From positions 1 to 41,219 of the forward strand of contig NZ_JAERRJ010000026.1 in NCBI RefSeq assembly GCF_016741815.1: a stretch of 41,219 nucleotides of DNA, in the 5' to 3' direction. Numbering within the stretch: the stretch's first letter is position 1; each line of letters begins with the position of its first letter. The position numbers and the translations under genes were made by a program. Shown here one piece after another: positions 22,665 to 31,529 of the stretch. The DNA comes from Nocardia acididurans (GTDB lineage: Bacteria; Actinomycetota; Actinomycetes; Mycobacteriales; Mycobacteriaceae). The notes under the pieces are model-generated. The model ran no database searches. It had not been told where the DNA came from and worked only from the letters and a program-made list of their open reading frames with translations.

Positions 22665-23990
22665 TCAGGCACCGTGAGCTGGAGTGTATGTCTTGGCGTC
22701 GCTGATGAATTCGGGGTTGCCGTAGGTGGCCAGCCGACGCCGGACCAGCCTGGTGAGGTAGCGGTCCAGAGCCGGCCGCAATCGTTCTATGCGGGAGGCG
22801 CGCAGGACGACCAGGAACCGGCCGACGATGAACGGTGCCGTCACCGCGATCCGCGCGAGATCGGCGGCGCCGATCGACACGCCCATAGCGCGTGCGGCGC
22901 GCCGATCTCCGTGGCAGAAGGCCGCGATGAAACCCGCCTTGCTGTAGCTCTTCTCGACCGCATCGGCGATGCGATCGACGCGAGAGTTGCCGGGGCGCAG
23001 GTAGGCCGACATGGTCGAGCTGATCAGCTGCCCGCAGGTGGCCTCGTCGAAATCCGCACGCAGGAGAGCGGCCCGGGCGTGGATCACGTGCACAATCCCC
23101 TCGGGCGTGGTGGGGAGCAGATCCTCGGGAAGTCCCAGCAGAAAGCATCGGTAGCGGCCGAACTCCACCAAAGCCCGCTCGCTGTCGGTGAATCGGGTCC
23201 GACCACTGCGCAGCACGCGCGTGGAGAGAAGGTAGAGGTTGATCATTCCCGCGGGCATCTGATCGACCTGTGGGACCGGTACGCCGTAGGTCTCCGAATC
23301 CCAGCGTCCGGATCGGGTGAGCGCGTTGAAGCGGACCATCGAGTGCATCAACCGCACCATCGCCGCCGCTTCGAATCCGGGGCCGTGGCGCTCGAGCGCT
23401 CCCGGCAGAGTCGTCACCGCGAAGAAGTTCGCCGTCTCGTTCACCCGCCGTGCGGCCCGGCGTCCGGACAGCGCTCCGGTCAATGCCATCGGCAGCGCGG
23501 CATAGGTATTGGTGAACGTGGCCAGGAACGCGCCTCGGGTGAGGAATGGGGCCAGCAGCGCCGCGGTGACGCGGGCCTGCCGTGCGCCTTCGCGGACGAG
23601 TTCCATGTCCAGCCACTCGGGAGTGGCTTCCATCGCGGCGATGAACCGCACCAGCTCCGGTGGTGCGTCCTCGACGGCCTCGATGCCTTCGCGGCAGGCG
23701 CGGCGCACCATGGCGACCAGCTCGGTCACGCTGCGTTCGGCACTCGCGGCGGCGAGCGGATCCGCGACCGTGTCGCCGAGCATCGTCGCCGTCGAAATCA
23801 GTTCGACGACAAGGGGATCGGCGAGAATCGGGTCACGCTCGGCGACCCACTCGGGTAACGCCGAGGCGACACCCGGCTGCGTGGCCAGCCGGTAGGGCTG
23901 CCTGCCGAAGTCGATGTGCCCGTACAGGTCAGGCTGCCGCTCGCGCTGATCGCGTACGAGCCGCGCCAAGTCCGGGTAGTAGGTAGCCAT
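22665..23990 (-). CDS. Latex-clearing-protein-like haem oxygenase (DUF2236/MpaB family)
   Basis: The 441-residue protein matches the larger DUF2236 group that includes the rubber oxygenase Lcp. It has R182-V-N-E-T186 and His216 in MVRLMHSMVRF. The 30-residue gap between the threonine and the histidine equals that between Thr168 and the axial haem ligand His198 of Lcp(K30), as I recall it. The lysine that caps the haem in closed Lcp is a glutamate here, so the sixth ligand must differ. There is no signal peptide, unlike secreted Lcp, so the substrate is likely intracellular. ATG 23990 has CGGAG 6 bases upstream. It is divergent from a TetR gene over a long dyad and probably repressed by it. 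Confidence 0.8.
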   Translation of the reverse strand: MATYYPDLARLVRDQRERQPDLYGHIDFGRQPYRLATQPGVASALPEWVAERDPILADPLVVELISTATMLGDTVADPLAAASAERSVTELVAMVRRACREGIEAVEDAPPELVRFIAAMEATPEWLDMELVREGARQARVTAALLAPFLTRGAFLATFTNTYAALPMALTGALSGRRAARRVNETANFFAVTTLPGALERHGPGFEAAAMVRLMHSMVRFNALTRSGRWDSETYGVPVPQVDQMPAGMINLYLLSTRVLRSGRTRFTDSERALVEFGRYRCFLLGLPEDLLPTTPEGIVHVIHARAALLRADFDEATCGQLISSTMSAYLRPGNSRVDRIADAVEKSYSKAGFIAAFCHGDRRAARAMGVSIGAADLARIAVTAPFIVGRFLVVLRASRIERLRPALDRYLTRLVRRRLATYGNPEFISDAKTYTPAHGA

Positions 23991-24003
23991 GCATGCTCCG
24001 ATC

Positions 24004-24042
24004 AACTAACAACTTGTGAGCAATACTCACGGACTGTTAGTT
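24004..24042. promoter_or_regulatory. Long interrupted dyad between the oxygenase and TetR genes
   Basis: Outer arms AACTAACA (24004-24011) and TGTTAGTT (24035-24042) are perfect 8-bp complements. Inner arms GTGAG (24016-24020) and CTCAC (24026-24030) share the same centre at 24023. The dyad fills most of the 64-base divergent spacer, so the TetR protein at 24055 most likely binds here and controls both genes. TATGCT at 24042-24047 could be a -10 for a nearly leaderless tetR transcript. Confidence 0.75.
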
Positions 24043-24054
24043 ATGCTGTCAACC

Positions 24055-24654
24055 ATGACTTCGCAACCGCGACGGCGAATGAGCGCAGAGGCGAGACGTG
24101 AGCAGATCCTCGACGTCACGCACGCGATCATCACCGCCGAGGGCTTTCACGCCGCGACTCCGAACCGCATCGCCGAGACAGCCGGCGTCAACCGGTCGCT
24201 GCTCTACCAGCAGTTCGGCGATCCCGCCAAGCTGTTCGTGGCGCTGATCGACCGCGAGGCGGCGCGCGCGGCCGCGCAATTCGCACAGGCCGTGTCCAGT
24301 ACGAGCGACAGTGGGGCCAACCCGGCGCTGCGCGCCTTCGACAGCGTGCTCGACGCCGTCGACGCCAGCCCCGCCACTTGGCGGCTGTTCCTGCTGCCGC
24401 CGCAGGGCGCACCGCCAGAGCTCTACGAACGACTGAATCAGGCGCAGGCCATCGTGCGCGAGCACCTCATCGCACGGCTGCGCCGACTGGGTCCGGATCT
24501 CGAGGATCCGGAGTACACCGCACGGATCCTGCAGGCGGTGTGCCGGGAGTTGCTGCAGCTACGTCTGACCGAACCCGAATCGGCTACTCGGGAGCGACTG
24601 CACTCGCTGGCGCGCAGATTCGGCTCCGAGCTATTGCCGGGAATCCGACCATGA
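24055..24654 (+). CDS. TetR/AcrR family transcriptional regulator
   Basis: The 199-residue protein starts with a TetR HTH: EQILDVTHAIITAEGFHAATPNRIAETAGVNRSLLYQQFGDPAKLFVALI (about residues 17-66). A helical effector domain follows. ATG 24055 is chosen since in-frame upstream starts lie inside the operator dyad; there is no good ribosome site, so a leaderless message is possible. It faces the Lcp-like oxygenase and is expected to repress it and itself. Confidence 0.85.
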   Translation: MTSQPRRRMSAEARREQILDVTHAIITAEGFHAATPNRIAETAGVNRSLLYQQFGDPAKLFVALIDREAARAAAQFAQAVSSTSDSGANPALRAFDSVLDAVDASPATWRLFLLPPQGAPPELYERLNQAQAIVREHLIARLRRLGPDLEDPEYTARILQAVCRELLQLRLTEPESATRERLHSLARRFGSELLPGIRP

Positions 24655-24781
24655 ATCTCGTCAAGGGGTTGCCGAAAACTCGACGAACCGTTTCATATGC
24701 CTCGAGTAGCCGAACCGCAAGAGTCGGTCAGTTGACCAGAATGTTACATAAGAAACACGAGGAGAAGGCTAACCTATCCGT

Positions 24782-26203
24782 ATGCTCAGCTCAGTCCACC
24801 GCAATACCGGCTGTCGTCGATCAATTCGATATCTCGTCGCAACGGCCGCAATTACTTTGATTGCAATTGGCACCACCCACCCTCTCGCGGCGGCCGAGGA
24901 GCCAATTGCTGAGCAATCGAGAATTTCCGATGCGAAAGAATTTCTGGCGGCAATTCAGGGTGGCCGGTTACTCGGTGTTCCGCCGCTGAACCAGCTGCTC
25001 GCGGGAGCCGGAGCGAGTCTGGCCTCGGCCGAGTTCTGGTCGAACCTCGTCCACGAGGCGGTGGTCAACGATTCTGTTCTGCTGCCGCTCCCGATCGATG
25101 TCGTGAAGCCCGATGTGGTGCTTCCGCACGCCCCGGTCGCGGCCGGTGGCACAGTGTCGGCACTGCCGTACGAGCCCGTCGATCTGCTCGGCGTCTCCTA
25201 CGAGTGGGCAGGGCGGACGAAGACTGTCGGTGATTTCCTCAACGAGACCGCGACCGACGTGATCGAGTTCGCGCACAACGGCCGCCTCGTCGCCCAGTAC
25301 TTCGCCAACGGATGGTCGGCCGACGTCGCGCATCAGGCCTGGTCGACCACCAAATCTTTCGTCTCCACGCTGGTCGGTATCGCTCTCGACCAGGGCCTGA
25401 TCTCCTCGGTGGAGGACCCGATCGAGCGGTACATCCCCGAACTCGCCGAGACGGCCTGGCAGGGTGTCACCCTCCGGAATCTGCTCGAGATGCGATCCGG
25501 AGTCCACTGGGATGAGCACACCTCGGAACTGTCGCAGAACACCCAGGTCCTCCAGTGGGTCGACCTGGCGCTGGACTACTTCACCGACGGCAGCGCCGGA
25601 CAGACCAGAAACGAATTCCTGCGCTCGCTGCCCCGGGCGGAGCCGCAGGGCGTGCGCTTCAACTACAACAGCGCCAACACGCAGGTGCTCGCCTGGCTCG
25701 TGGAGAGCGTCTACGGGCAACCGTTCAATCAGGTTCTCTCCGAACAACTCTGGCAGCCGGCGGGGATGGAAGCCGGAGCGGACATCATGACCGATCGAAC
25801 CGGTGCGGCCATCGCGTCCGAGGCGCTGTTCGCGGTCCCTCGTGACTTCGTCCGTTTCGGTGAGTTCATGCGCACCGGCGGCAGCACCCCGGACGGCCGC
25901 CGGATCGTCTCCGCGCGATGGGTCGCCGCGGCCACCACCGACATGAAACCCGCCCATGACGCCGGCGACCACGCCGAAGGCGGTTACGGATTCCAATGGT
26001 GGAACGGCGCGACACCGGACGGCTTCCAGGCCAACGGTTTCCAAGGCCAATACATCACCGTCGCCCCGTCGGAGTGCCTGACCGGTGTACGGCTGGCGCA
26101 CACTCTGCAGGTGACCACGGACCTGGATTTCGCGGGACAGGGCAAGGAAGAGTGGCACGCACTCTATCGCGCGGTCATGGACCGACTCGGCGGCTGCGAA
26201 TAG
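24782..26203 (+). CDS. Secreted serine hydrolase, class C beta-lactamase/NylB-like
   Basis: The 473-residue protein has a basic start and a hydrophobic signal segment (YLVATAAITLIAIGTTHPLAAA, residues 17-38, cleavage likely after AAA). The penicillin-binding-protein fold follows, with the catalytic S188-T-T-K191 motif and a tyrosine block YNSAN (Tyr295). The order resembles 6-aminohexanoate-dimer hydrolases and EstB-type esterases more than true beta-lactamases. It probably hydrolyses an ester or amide outside the membrane. A GAGGAG at 24760-24765 is too far from the ATG to be its ribosome site. The first ~180 bases use more AT-rich codons than the neighbours. An MFS transporter follows 34 bases later. 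Confidence 0.85.
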   Translation: MLSSVHRNTGCRRSIRYLVATAAITLIAIGTTHPLAAAEEPIAEQSRISDAKEFLAAIQGGRLLGVPPLNQLLAGAGASLASAEFWSNLVHEAVVNDSVLLPLPIDVVKPDVVLPHAPVAAGGTVSALPYEPVDLLGVSYEWAGRTKTVGDFLNETATDVIEFAHNGRLVAQYFANGWSADVAHQAWSTTKSFVSTLVGIALDQGLISSVEDPIERYIPELAETAWQGVTLRNLLEMRSGVHWDEHTSELSQNTQVLQWVDLALDYFTDGSAGQTRNEFLRSLPRAEPQGVRFNYNSANTQVLAWLVESVYGQPFNQVLSEQLWQPAGMEAGADIMTDRTGAAIASEALFAVPRDFVRFGEFMRTGGSTPDGRRIVSARWVAAATTDMKPAHDAGDHAEGGYGFQWWNGATPDGFQANGFQGQYITVAPSECLTGVRLAHTLQVTTDLDFAGQGKEEWHALYRAVMDRLGGCE

Positions 26204-26237
26204 CCGCTCATTCTCTCGAGTATCGACAGGGCCGCAC

Positions 26238-27473
26238 ATGCTCGACTCTCCCACCGCTGATCCGGCATTCTCTTCCAGGCGCAATGTACTGAGTTCTGCG
26301 CGGCGCGCCAATTCGGTCGCATTCGCCGCGCAGGGATTCTTCCTGGCCGTTGTTCTCACCGAACTACCCCAGCTCAAGAGCAAATTCTCTCTGAATGAAT
26401 CCACTCTGGTATTCCTGGTTGCCGGAATTTCGCTGATCGCGGCTGGGGGTAGTGTTCTCGCCGAGCGTGTGGCCGCACGCCACTCGAGTCGAGCGGCACT
26501 GCGGCTCGGCCTTCACTTCATCTCTCTCGGTGGGCTTGCCGCCGCGTGCTCGCCGGGACCGGTGGCGTTGTTCGTCGCGCTGGGGGTCTACGGCATCGGC
26601 CTCGGCGCGGTCGACGCGGGCGCGAACATGCAGGCACTACTCATCCAGCATGGTCAACGGCGATTCATTTTGTCGTCCTTCTACGCGGCGTGGAGTGCGG
26701 GAGCGATCGGGGGCGCATTGCTCGTGGCGAGCTGCGAATCCCTGAACGTTCCGGTCGGTGCGGTCATCGGTGCGGCGGCAGTCATCGTTCTTTCCGCCGC
26801 GCAGATCCTGGGACCGCGGCTGCCCAGCGCAACCAATGGCGAGTCGGGGCCCGACGAGCGGGAGTGCGCCCCGGATGTGCCGGTCCGCGCGCTACTGCTG
26901 TTCGGTGCTGCGGTGGCGCTGGCGTTCGCTATCGATCTGGCGGTGGGCAATTGGTCGGCGCTGTACCTGAGCGAGGAACTGCGCGCCTCGGCTGCGACAG
27001 CGGCACTCGCGCTGGCTGCCTACCAGGGCGCATCCCTGGCCGGGCGGCTGGCAGGCGACGCCCTGGTGCGGCGGTGGGGCGCCCGGACTGTCAGCAGGTG
27101 CGCGGCTGGAATCGGTGCCGCTGGTCTCACCATCGTCGTGGCGGCGCCGGTCCCGCCGGTCGCGATCATCGGATTCCTGATCGCTGGTTGCGGCCTGCCG
27201 TTGATCGCACCGTTGTGCTTCAGCGAATTGGGACGACGCACCAGTGGCCGCGGGCTCGACACGGTGATAGCCCGGCTCAACCTGTTCAACTACGCGGGGA
27301 CACTGGTGGGCGGTGTGCTGGTCGGCGCGGTCGCCACCGCCACCAGTCTGCGGACAGGATTGTTGGTTCCGCTGCTGTTCGCGCTCGCCCTCCTCGGGCT
27401 GGCGCGGGCCTTCCCCACCCGCCATGCCGCTGCCGGCGGTGCGGCCGGTCCGCCCGGAAAGGTGGTCCCGTAA
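26238..27473 (+). CDS. MFS transporter, 12-helix type
   Basis: The 411-residue protein has about 12 hydrophobic helices in two halves joined by a charged loop (PSATNGESGPDERECAPDVP). It has a short polar N terminus, FFLAVVLTELPQLKSKFSL in helix 1, and GVYGIGLGAVDAGANMQALLIQ and WSAGAIGGALL motifs as in sugar/fucose-permease-like and related MFS members. The substrate is unknown. It lies just after the secreted hydrolase and its TAA shares one base with the AraC start, so hydrolase, transporter and regulator look like one unit: break down outside, import, regulate. Confidence 0.85.
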   Translation: MLDSPTADPAFSSRRNVLSSARRANSVAFAAQGFFLAVVLTELPQLKSKFSLNESTLVFLVAGISLIAAGGSVLAERVAARHSSRAALRLGLHFISLGGLAAACSPGPVALFVALGVYGIGLGAVDAGANMQALLIQHGQRRFILSSFYAAWSAGAIGGALLVASCESLNVPVGAVIGAAAVIVLSAAQILGPRLPSATNGESGPDERECAPDVPVRALLLFGAAVALAFAIDLAVGNWSALYLSEELRASAATAALALAAYQGASLAGRLAGDALVRRWGARTVSRCAAGIGAAGLTIVVAAPVPPVAIIGFLIAGCGLPLIAPLCFSELGRRTSGRGLDTVIARLNLFNYAGTLVGGVLVGAVATATSLRTGLLVPLLFALALLGLARAFPTRHAAAGGAAGPPGKVVP

Positions 27474-28513
27474 TGCACACCTCGATCGCGGATCATTGCC
27501 TCGTCGACGCGAGATTGGATCTTCCGACTATTCCGCCCGCGGTCCTGAGCGGGATCGTGGAACTGGGCGTGCGGGCAGGTTGCGACATCGGATCGTGGTT
27601 CGCCGGCACTGGTCTGACCGTGTCCGAACTGCTGACCGAGGATTCGATCAAAGTGTCCTTCCGGCAAGCGGTTACGGTGTTGCGGCGGGCGGTGGCGGTC
27701 ATGCCGGACCGGCCGCTGGGCATGCAGGTGGGCGGCCGGGACATTTTGTTGTCGATGGGCATGCTGGGGGTGGCTATGCGATCGGCCGCGACCGTGGGTG
27801 AAGCGTTGTCGATCGGCTTGGAACTGCACCAGGCATCGGGAAGCCTGATGGACATCGACCTCGAGCAGGATGGCGGAACCGCGGCTCTGCGACTGTACGA
27901 ACGACAGCCCGAACCATTGCTGCTCGCCTTCCTCTGTGAAGAAGTGCTCTGCAGCACAACGGTTTTCGTGCGCTCGGTGGTCGGCGCGGACTGGACCCCG
28001 GCGCGGCTGGAGTTAGGGTACGAGCCCCCGTCGTACGCGAGTCGATACCAGAGCTTCTTCCGATGCCCGGTCGAATTCCGCGCTGAGTACACACGAATGG
28101 TCTTTCCCGCGGCGACCCTGAACCTGCCGTTTGCCACACGCAATCAACCGACCAGGGCGATCGCGGTGGACGCGTGCCGTCGATTGATCGACACCGGTCG
28201 CGGGGAACCGGACGTGGTGGCCGTCGTGGAGGCGCTGCTGGAACAGCACCTGCGTCATCCTTTGACGATGGCCGAGGTGGCGGCCAGGCTGCATGTCACC
28301 GAGCGGACGCTGCGCCGGCGCCTCAGTGCCGCGGACGAGAGTTTCAGCTCGGTCAGGGATCGAGTGCGGCGACGGCGTGCCACCGCGCTGTTGCGCGAGT
28401 CCACGATGCCGGTGGCGGCGGTCGCCCATCAGGTCGGCTACAGCGATATCCGTGAGTTCCGTCGCGCCTACGTTCGGTGGACCGGGCAGCCCCCCAGCGC
28501 AACTCGCCGGTGA
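27473..28513 (+). CDS. AraC family regulator with ArgR/OruR-type sensor domain
   Basis: The 346-residue protein has the long N-terminal ligand domain (about residues 20-210, GMQVGGRDILLSMGMLGVAMRSAATVGEAL) of the PF12625 type. The AraC double HTH follows: HPLTMAEVAARLHVTERTLRRRLSAADESF and ATALLRESTMPVAAVAHQVGYSDIREFRRAYVRWTGQPPS. The ATG shares a base with the transporter's TAA, so it is coupled to it. It is the likely activator of the hydrolase-transporter unit or of the oxidoreductase genes beyond. Confidence 0.9.
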   Translation: MHTSIADHCLVDARLDLPTIPPAVLSGIVELGVRAGCDIGSWFAGTGLTVSELLTEDSIKVSFRQAVTVLRRAVAVMPDRPLGMQVGGRDILLSMGMLGVAMRSAATVGEALSIGLELHQASGSLMDIDLEQDGGTAALRLYERQPEPLLLAFLCEEVLCSTTVFVRSVVGADWTPARLELGYEPPSYASRYQSFFRCPVEFRAEYTRMVFPAATLNLPFATRNQPTRAIAVDACRRLIDTGRGEPDVVAVVEALLEQHLRHPLTMAEVAARLHVTERTLRRRLSAADESFSSVRDRVRRRRATALLRESTMPVAAVAHQVGYSDIREFRRAYVRWTGQPPSATRR

Positions 28514-28630
28514 TGTCCGGTTTCCCCCTCCAGAGGCCCGGAAGTGCCCTCGCCCGACGCAGCGGCTGCCGTTTGAATACCGGCAGCACCTCTGTTCGGA
28601 TCTCGCAGGCAGGCACGCGGACAACTCACG

Positions 28631-28870
28631 ATGGCACGAAACTCCAACGGCGAAAGCACGTTTTCTCGGATCGTCAAGCTCCTCGACGCCTTCGCGCACG
28701 GCGACACCGTGTTGAGCGTGACGGAACTGTCGTCGCGGACGGCGATGGCCGCGCCGACGGTCTCCCGTCTGGTCGGGGAACTGGTTGAGCAGGGCTGGCT
28801 GCAACGCACGCCCGACCGTCGGGTGCGGGTCGGGCGTGCGCTGTGGGATCTTGCGGTGCGGGCCGCCCCC
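28631..28870 (+). pseudogene. Truncated IclR family regulator (HTH only)
   Basis: From ATG 28631 the frame gives an IclR winged HTH: STFSRIVKLLDAFAHGDTVLSVTELSSRTAMAAPTVSRLVGELVEQGWLQRT and the start of the linker (GRALWDLAVRAAP). Family likeness ends near 28868. The frame then runs as noise to 29008 on the back of the convergent reductase gene, so the ~170-residue effector domain is missing. Either a deletion has removed it or a short HTH-only protein remains. Confidence 0.75.
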
Positions 28871-28891
28871 GGGGGTGTGCCGCCGCCGGGG

Positions 28892-29875
28892 TCAGACGGG
28901 CATATTCGCTTCGTACCAGCGTGCGGCGTCGAGTATGGCGGTGTCGATGTCCCCGGGGTGGTAACCGAGTTCGGTGATGGCGCGGGCGCTGCTGGTGGCC
29001 TGCGGTAGTGACAGATAGCGCGCCAGGCCGGGATCGATGTCCGGCGCCGCCCTGGTCACCAGCGAAGCGAATTCGCGGAGTGCGCCGACCGCGCCGAGCA
29101 GCGGACGCGGAATGGGTAGCGGGCGTTTCGATGCGCCGATCAGCTCGGCCATCCGCGAAAACACCTCGTAGTAGCTGTGATTCGGTCCGGCGAGAATGTA
29201 ACTGCTGCCGGCGCTGCCCTTTTCGAGCGCGGCGACCATGCCCCGCGTCACCGCCCGCACATCGCACCAGGAGGTGGTGCCCGGCGGGCACGGATAACGG
29301 CGGCCCTGCTGCAGCGCCCGGATGACCCGTCCGATCTGCAGGGTGTAGTCGTAGGGGCCGATCATGAAGCCGGGGTAGACGACCACCGCGTCCAACCCCT
29401 TCTCCACTCGATGCCGCACTGCGAGTTCGCCGGCGAGTTTGGTGTCGGCGTAGTGGTAGCCGATCCCGGTGAACAGGTGATCCCCGCCGTTCTCGTCGAC
29501 CGGACTTCCGTCGGGGAAGTAGCCGAGCACATCGGTGGTGCTCGTGTGCAGAAAGCGGGTGACGCCGGTTTCGAGGGCGGCGTCGGCGAGCAGGGCGGGC
29601 ACCACGGCATTGACCTTGCGCCGCCGCTCGGCCAGGCCCGACCAGGTCGAGGTGTCCCCGGCGACATGGAACACCCAGTCGTGGCCGTCCACCAGCGCCC
29701 GGGCCACGCCGGGTTCGGTGAGGTCGGCGAGCCGGATGGTGATCGGCAGGTCTTCGAGCCAGTGGGTCGGCGAGCCGGGCATGCCGGTGGCGGTGACGTC
29801 GTGGCCGGCGGCGAGCAGCTCGCGGACCAGGTTCGCGCCGACGAAACCCGTCGCGCCGGTGACCAGGCATTTCAT
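28892..29875 (-). CDS. NAD(P)-dependent epimerase/dihydroflavonol reductase-like SDR
   Basis: The 327-residue extended SDR has TGATGFVGANL (residues 7-17), HTSTTDVLG with the catalytic threonine/serine block, and YHYADTKLAGE with the Tyr-x3-Lys pair. It is closest in pattern to dihydroflavonol-4-reductase and 3-beta-hydroxysteroid dehydrogenase-like proteins, which act on ring ketones or alcohols. The ATG overlaps the monooxygenase stop as ATGA, so it is the second gene of a two-gene operon. The substrate is not readable from sequence. Confidence 0.88.
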   Translation of the reverse strand: MKCLVTGATGFVGANLVRELLAAGHDVTATGMPGSPTHWLEDLPITIRLADLTEPGVARALVDGHDWVFHVAGDTSTWSGLAERRRKVNAVVPALLADAALETGVTRFLHTSTTDVLGYFPDGSPVDENGGDHLFTGIGYHYADTKLAGELAVRHRVEKGLDAVVVYPGFMIGPYDYTLQIGRVIRALQQGRRYPCPPGTTSWCDVRAVTRGMVAALEKGSAGSSYILAGPNHSYYEVFSRMAELIGASKRPLPIPRPLLGAVGALREFASLVTRAAPDIDPGLARYLSLPQATSSARAITELGYHPGDIDTAILDAARWYEANMPV

Positions 29876-31242
29876 CCCAGCACCTCCGAGATCTGCTGGT
29901 CGACGCGGATTCCGTCGAACTGGCCGGGAGTGAGGTTCTGCCAGCCCAGCCGCTTGCGCAGGGTGGCCAGGTAGGAGTGATACGCGTGCGCGTCGACGTA
30001 GGAGCGATGGCGTGCCGATGCCAGGAAGTTGATGCCGCCGTTGAGTTTCGGGCGATCGGCGGCGATGAGCCGGTCGAACTCGGCCGCACGGTCCGGGTTG
30101 TGGTCCTGGTCGTGCAGATACTGGGCGAGGAGATTGCTGATGTGGTCGAACAGCGTGTACGCGCTGGAGTTGATCTCGATGTACCCGAGCCCGAACAGAT
30201 TGTGGTGCGCGCGGTTGAACACCGAGAGGTACAGGTCGGGGCGTCCCTCGTTCCAGCTGAAAAACTGTGCGGCGTAGGGGATCTCCCAGTCGTAGCCGGT
30301 CGCGTAGAGGATCAGGTCCACCTCTTCGGTGCGTCCGTCGGTGAAGCGCACCCGCGAGCCTTCCAACGCCTCGATATCGGTGCGGATGGCCACATCCCCG
30401 TGCTGCAGGTAGTGGATCAGCTGGCTGTTGAGCAGAGGGTGCGATTCGAACAGCTTGTGATCGGGTTTGGGCAGACCGTATTTCGTGAGGTCACCCTGGA
30501 TCATTCGCAGGGTGGCCTTGAAGAAGGGGCGTTGCAGCCACAGCGGCAGCTGTGGGCCGCCGTGGGCGAGTTCATCACTGGGAATTCCGAAGATGTGCTT
30601 GGGAATCAGGTGATATCCACGCCGGATGCTGACGAACGCCGCCTCCGCGTTCGCGGCGGCGTCACAGGCGATATCCGCACCCGAGTTGCCCAGACCGACG
30701 ATCAGCACCCGTCGCCCGCGGAACTCGAGCGGGCTGCGGTAGGTCGACGAATGCCGGATCTCGCCCGCGAATTCGCCCTTGTGCTTCGGGATTCGCGGCG
30801 ACCAGGTGACGCCGGTGGCGCAGAGGACGGCCCGATAGCGGTGTACGGTACCGTCGTCGAGGCCCACCAGCCACTCTCGTCCGTCCTGCTGCACATCGGT
30901 GACCGCACAGTTGAACCGGATCGTGTCCCGCAAACCGTACGCCGCGGCGAACGACCGCGTGTACTCGAGAATCTGCCGGTTGCCCGGGTAATCCGGATAG
31001 GTCCGCGGCATCGGGAAATCGAAGAACCCCGAGGTCTTCCGCGACGAAATGAAGTGCGCGGACTCGTACATCGGCGTCCCCGGGTTGTTCAGATCCCAGA
31101 TGCCGCCGACATCGCAATGGCGTTCGTACTGGTCGTATTCGATTCCCAGCCGCTTCAGCGCTCGGGCCGCCGACAGGCCCGCGGGTCCGGCGCCGATGAT
31201 GCACACCGGCAGCGGTGTGCTCGCCGAGTGATGGTCCGACAT
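29872..31242 (-). CDS. Flavin-containing monooxygenase (FMO/Baeyer-Villiger type)
   Basis: The 456-residue enzyme has an FAD site (CIIGAGPAGLSAARAL, about residues 14-29), the FMO fingerprint KGEFAGEIRHSSTY (F-x-G-x3-H-x3-Y), the NADPH site GLGNSGADIA and the ATGYDW motif. It would insert oxygen into a ketone or oxidise a soft heteroatom. ATG 31242 has GGAGG 5 bases upstream. It is followed by the coupled reductase and is divergent from a Tat-exported FAD dehydrogenase, suggesting linked oxidation of one ring compound. Confidence 0.9.
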   Translation of the reverse strand: MSDHHSASTPLPVCIIGAGPAGLSAARALKRLGIEYDQYERHCDVGGIWDLNNPGTPMYESAHFISSRKTSGFFDFPMPRTYPDYPGNRQILEYTRSFAAAYGLRDTIRFNCAVTDVQQDGREWLVGLDDGTVHRYRAVLCATGVTWSPRIPKHKGEFAGEIRHSSTYRSPLEFRGRRVLIVGLGNSGADIACDAAANAEAAFVSIRRGYHLIPKHIFGIPSDELAHGGPQLPLWLQRPFFKATLRMIQGDLTKYGLPKPDHKLFESHPLLNSQLIHYLQHGDVAIRTDIEALEGSRVRFTDGRTEEVDLILYATGYDWEIPYAAQFFSWNEGRPDLYLSVFNRAHHNLFGLGYIEINSSAYTLFDHISNLLAQYLHDQDHNPDRAAEFDRLIAADRPKLNGGINFLASARHRSYVDAHAYHSYLATLRKRLGWQNLTPGQFDGIRVDQQISEVLG

Positions 31243-31404
31243 GAATCCTCCGTTCGAGATCGAGAACACAGCGATCGAACAACGAACACGCTCACGGCGA
31301 TAAGGGGAATTGCGGCAAACCCCAGGGGCGTACCGGACATCGATAGGCGCGAACACGAAGTGCGCTCGATCCGTCGGGCCGAACGACGGCAACTGTCCGG
31401 ATAT

Positions 31405-31431
31405 ACCCCCTCGCAGGCTGATAACCCCCTC
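31405..31431. promoter_or_regulatory. Direct repeat in the FMO/dehydrogenase divergent spacer
   Basis: ACCCCCTC occurs at 31405-31412 and again at 31424-31431, a 19-base period, in the 287-base spacer 31243-31529. It may be a tandem activator site. No strong palindrome and no gene is seen in the rest of the spacer. Confidence 0.3.
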
Positions 31432-31529
31432 CCGGTCACGGCGTCGAAAAGCTGGAATACGGAGTCGAGGTGCTTCGGCCAGTGGCCACGCACCACGGAA
31501 TCCCCTCGTTTCAGCAAGGACCCACCCGA

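Noticed and set aside
22332..23858. Plus-strand frame of 508 codons
   Set aside because: Antisense to the Lcp-like oxygenase and the antitoxin-like gene, both with recognisable motifs; the peptide has no family features.
26546..27472. Upstream in-frame extension of the AraC gene by 309 codons
   Set aside because: This part is an alternate frame of the MFS transporter; AraC-like sequence begins at ATG 27473.
28674..30089. Minus-strand frame of 471 codons
   Set aside because: Out-of-frame shadow of the reductase, dominated by Arg, His and Pro.
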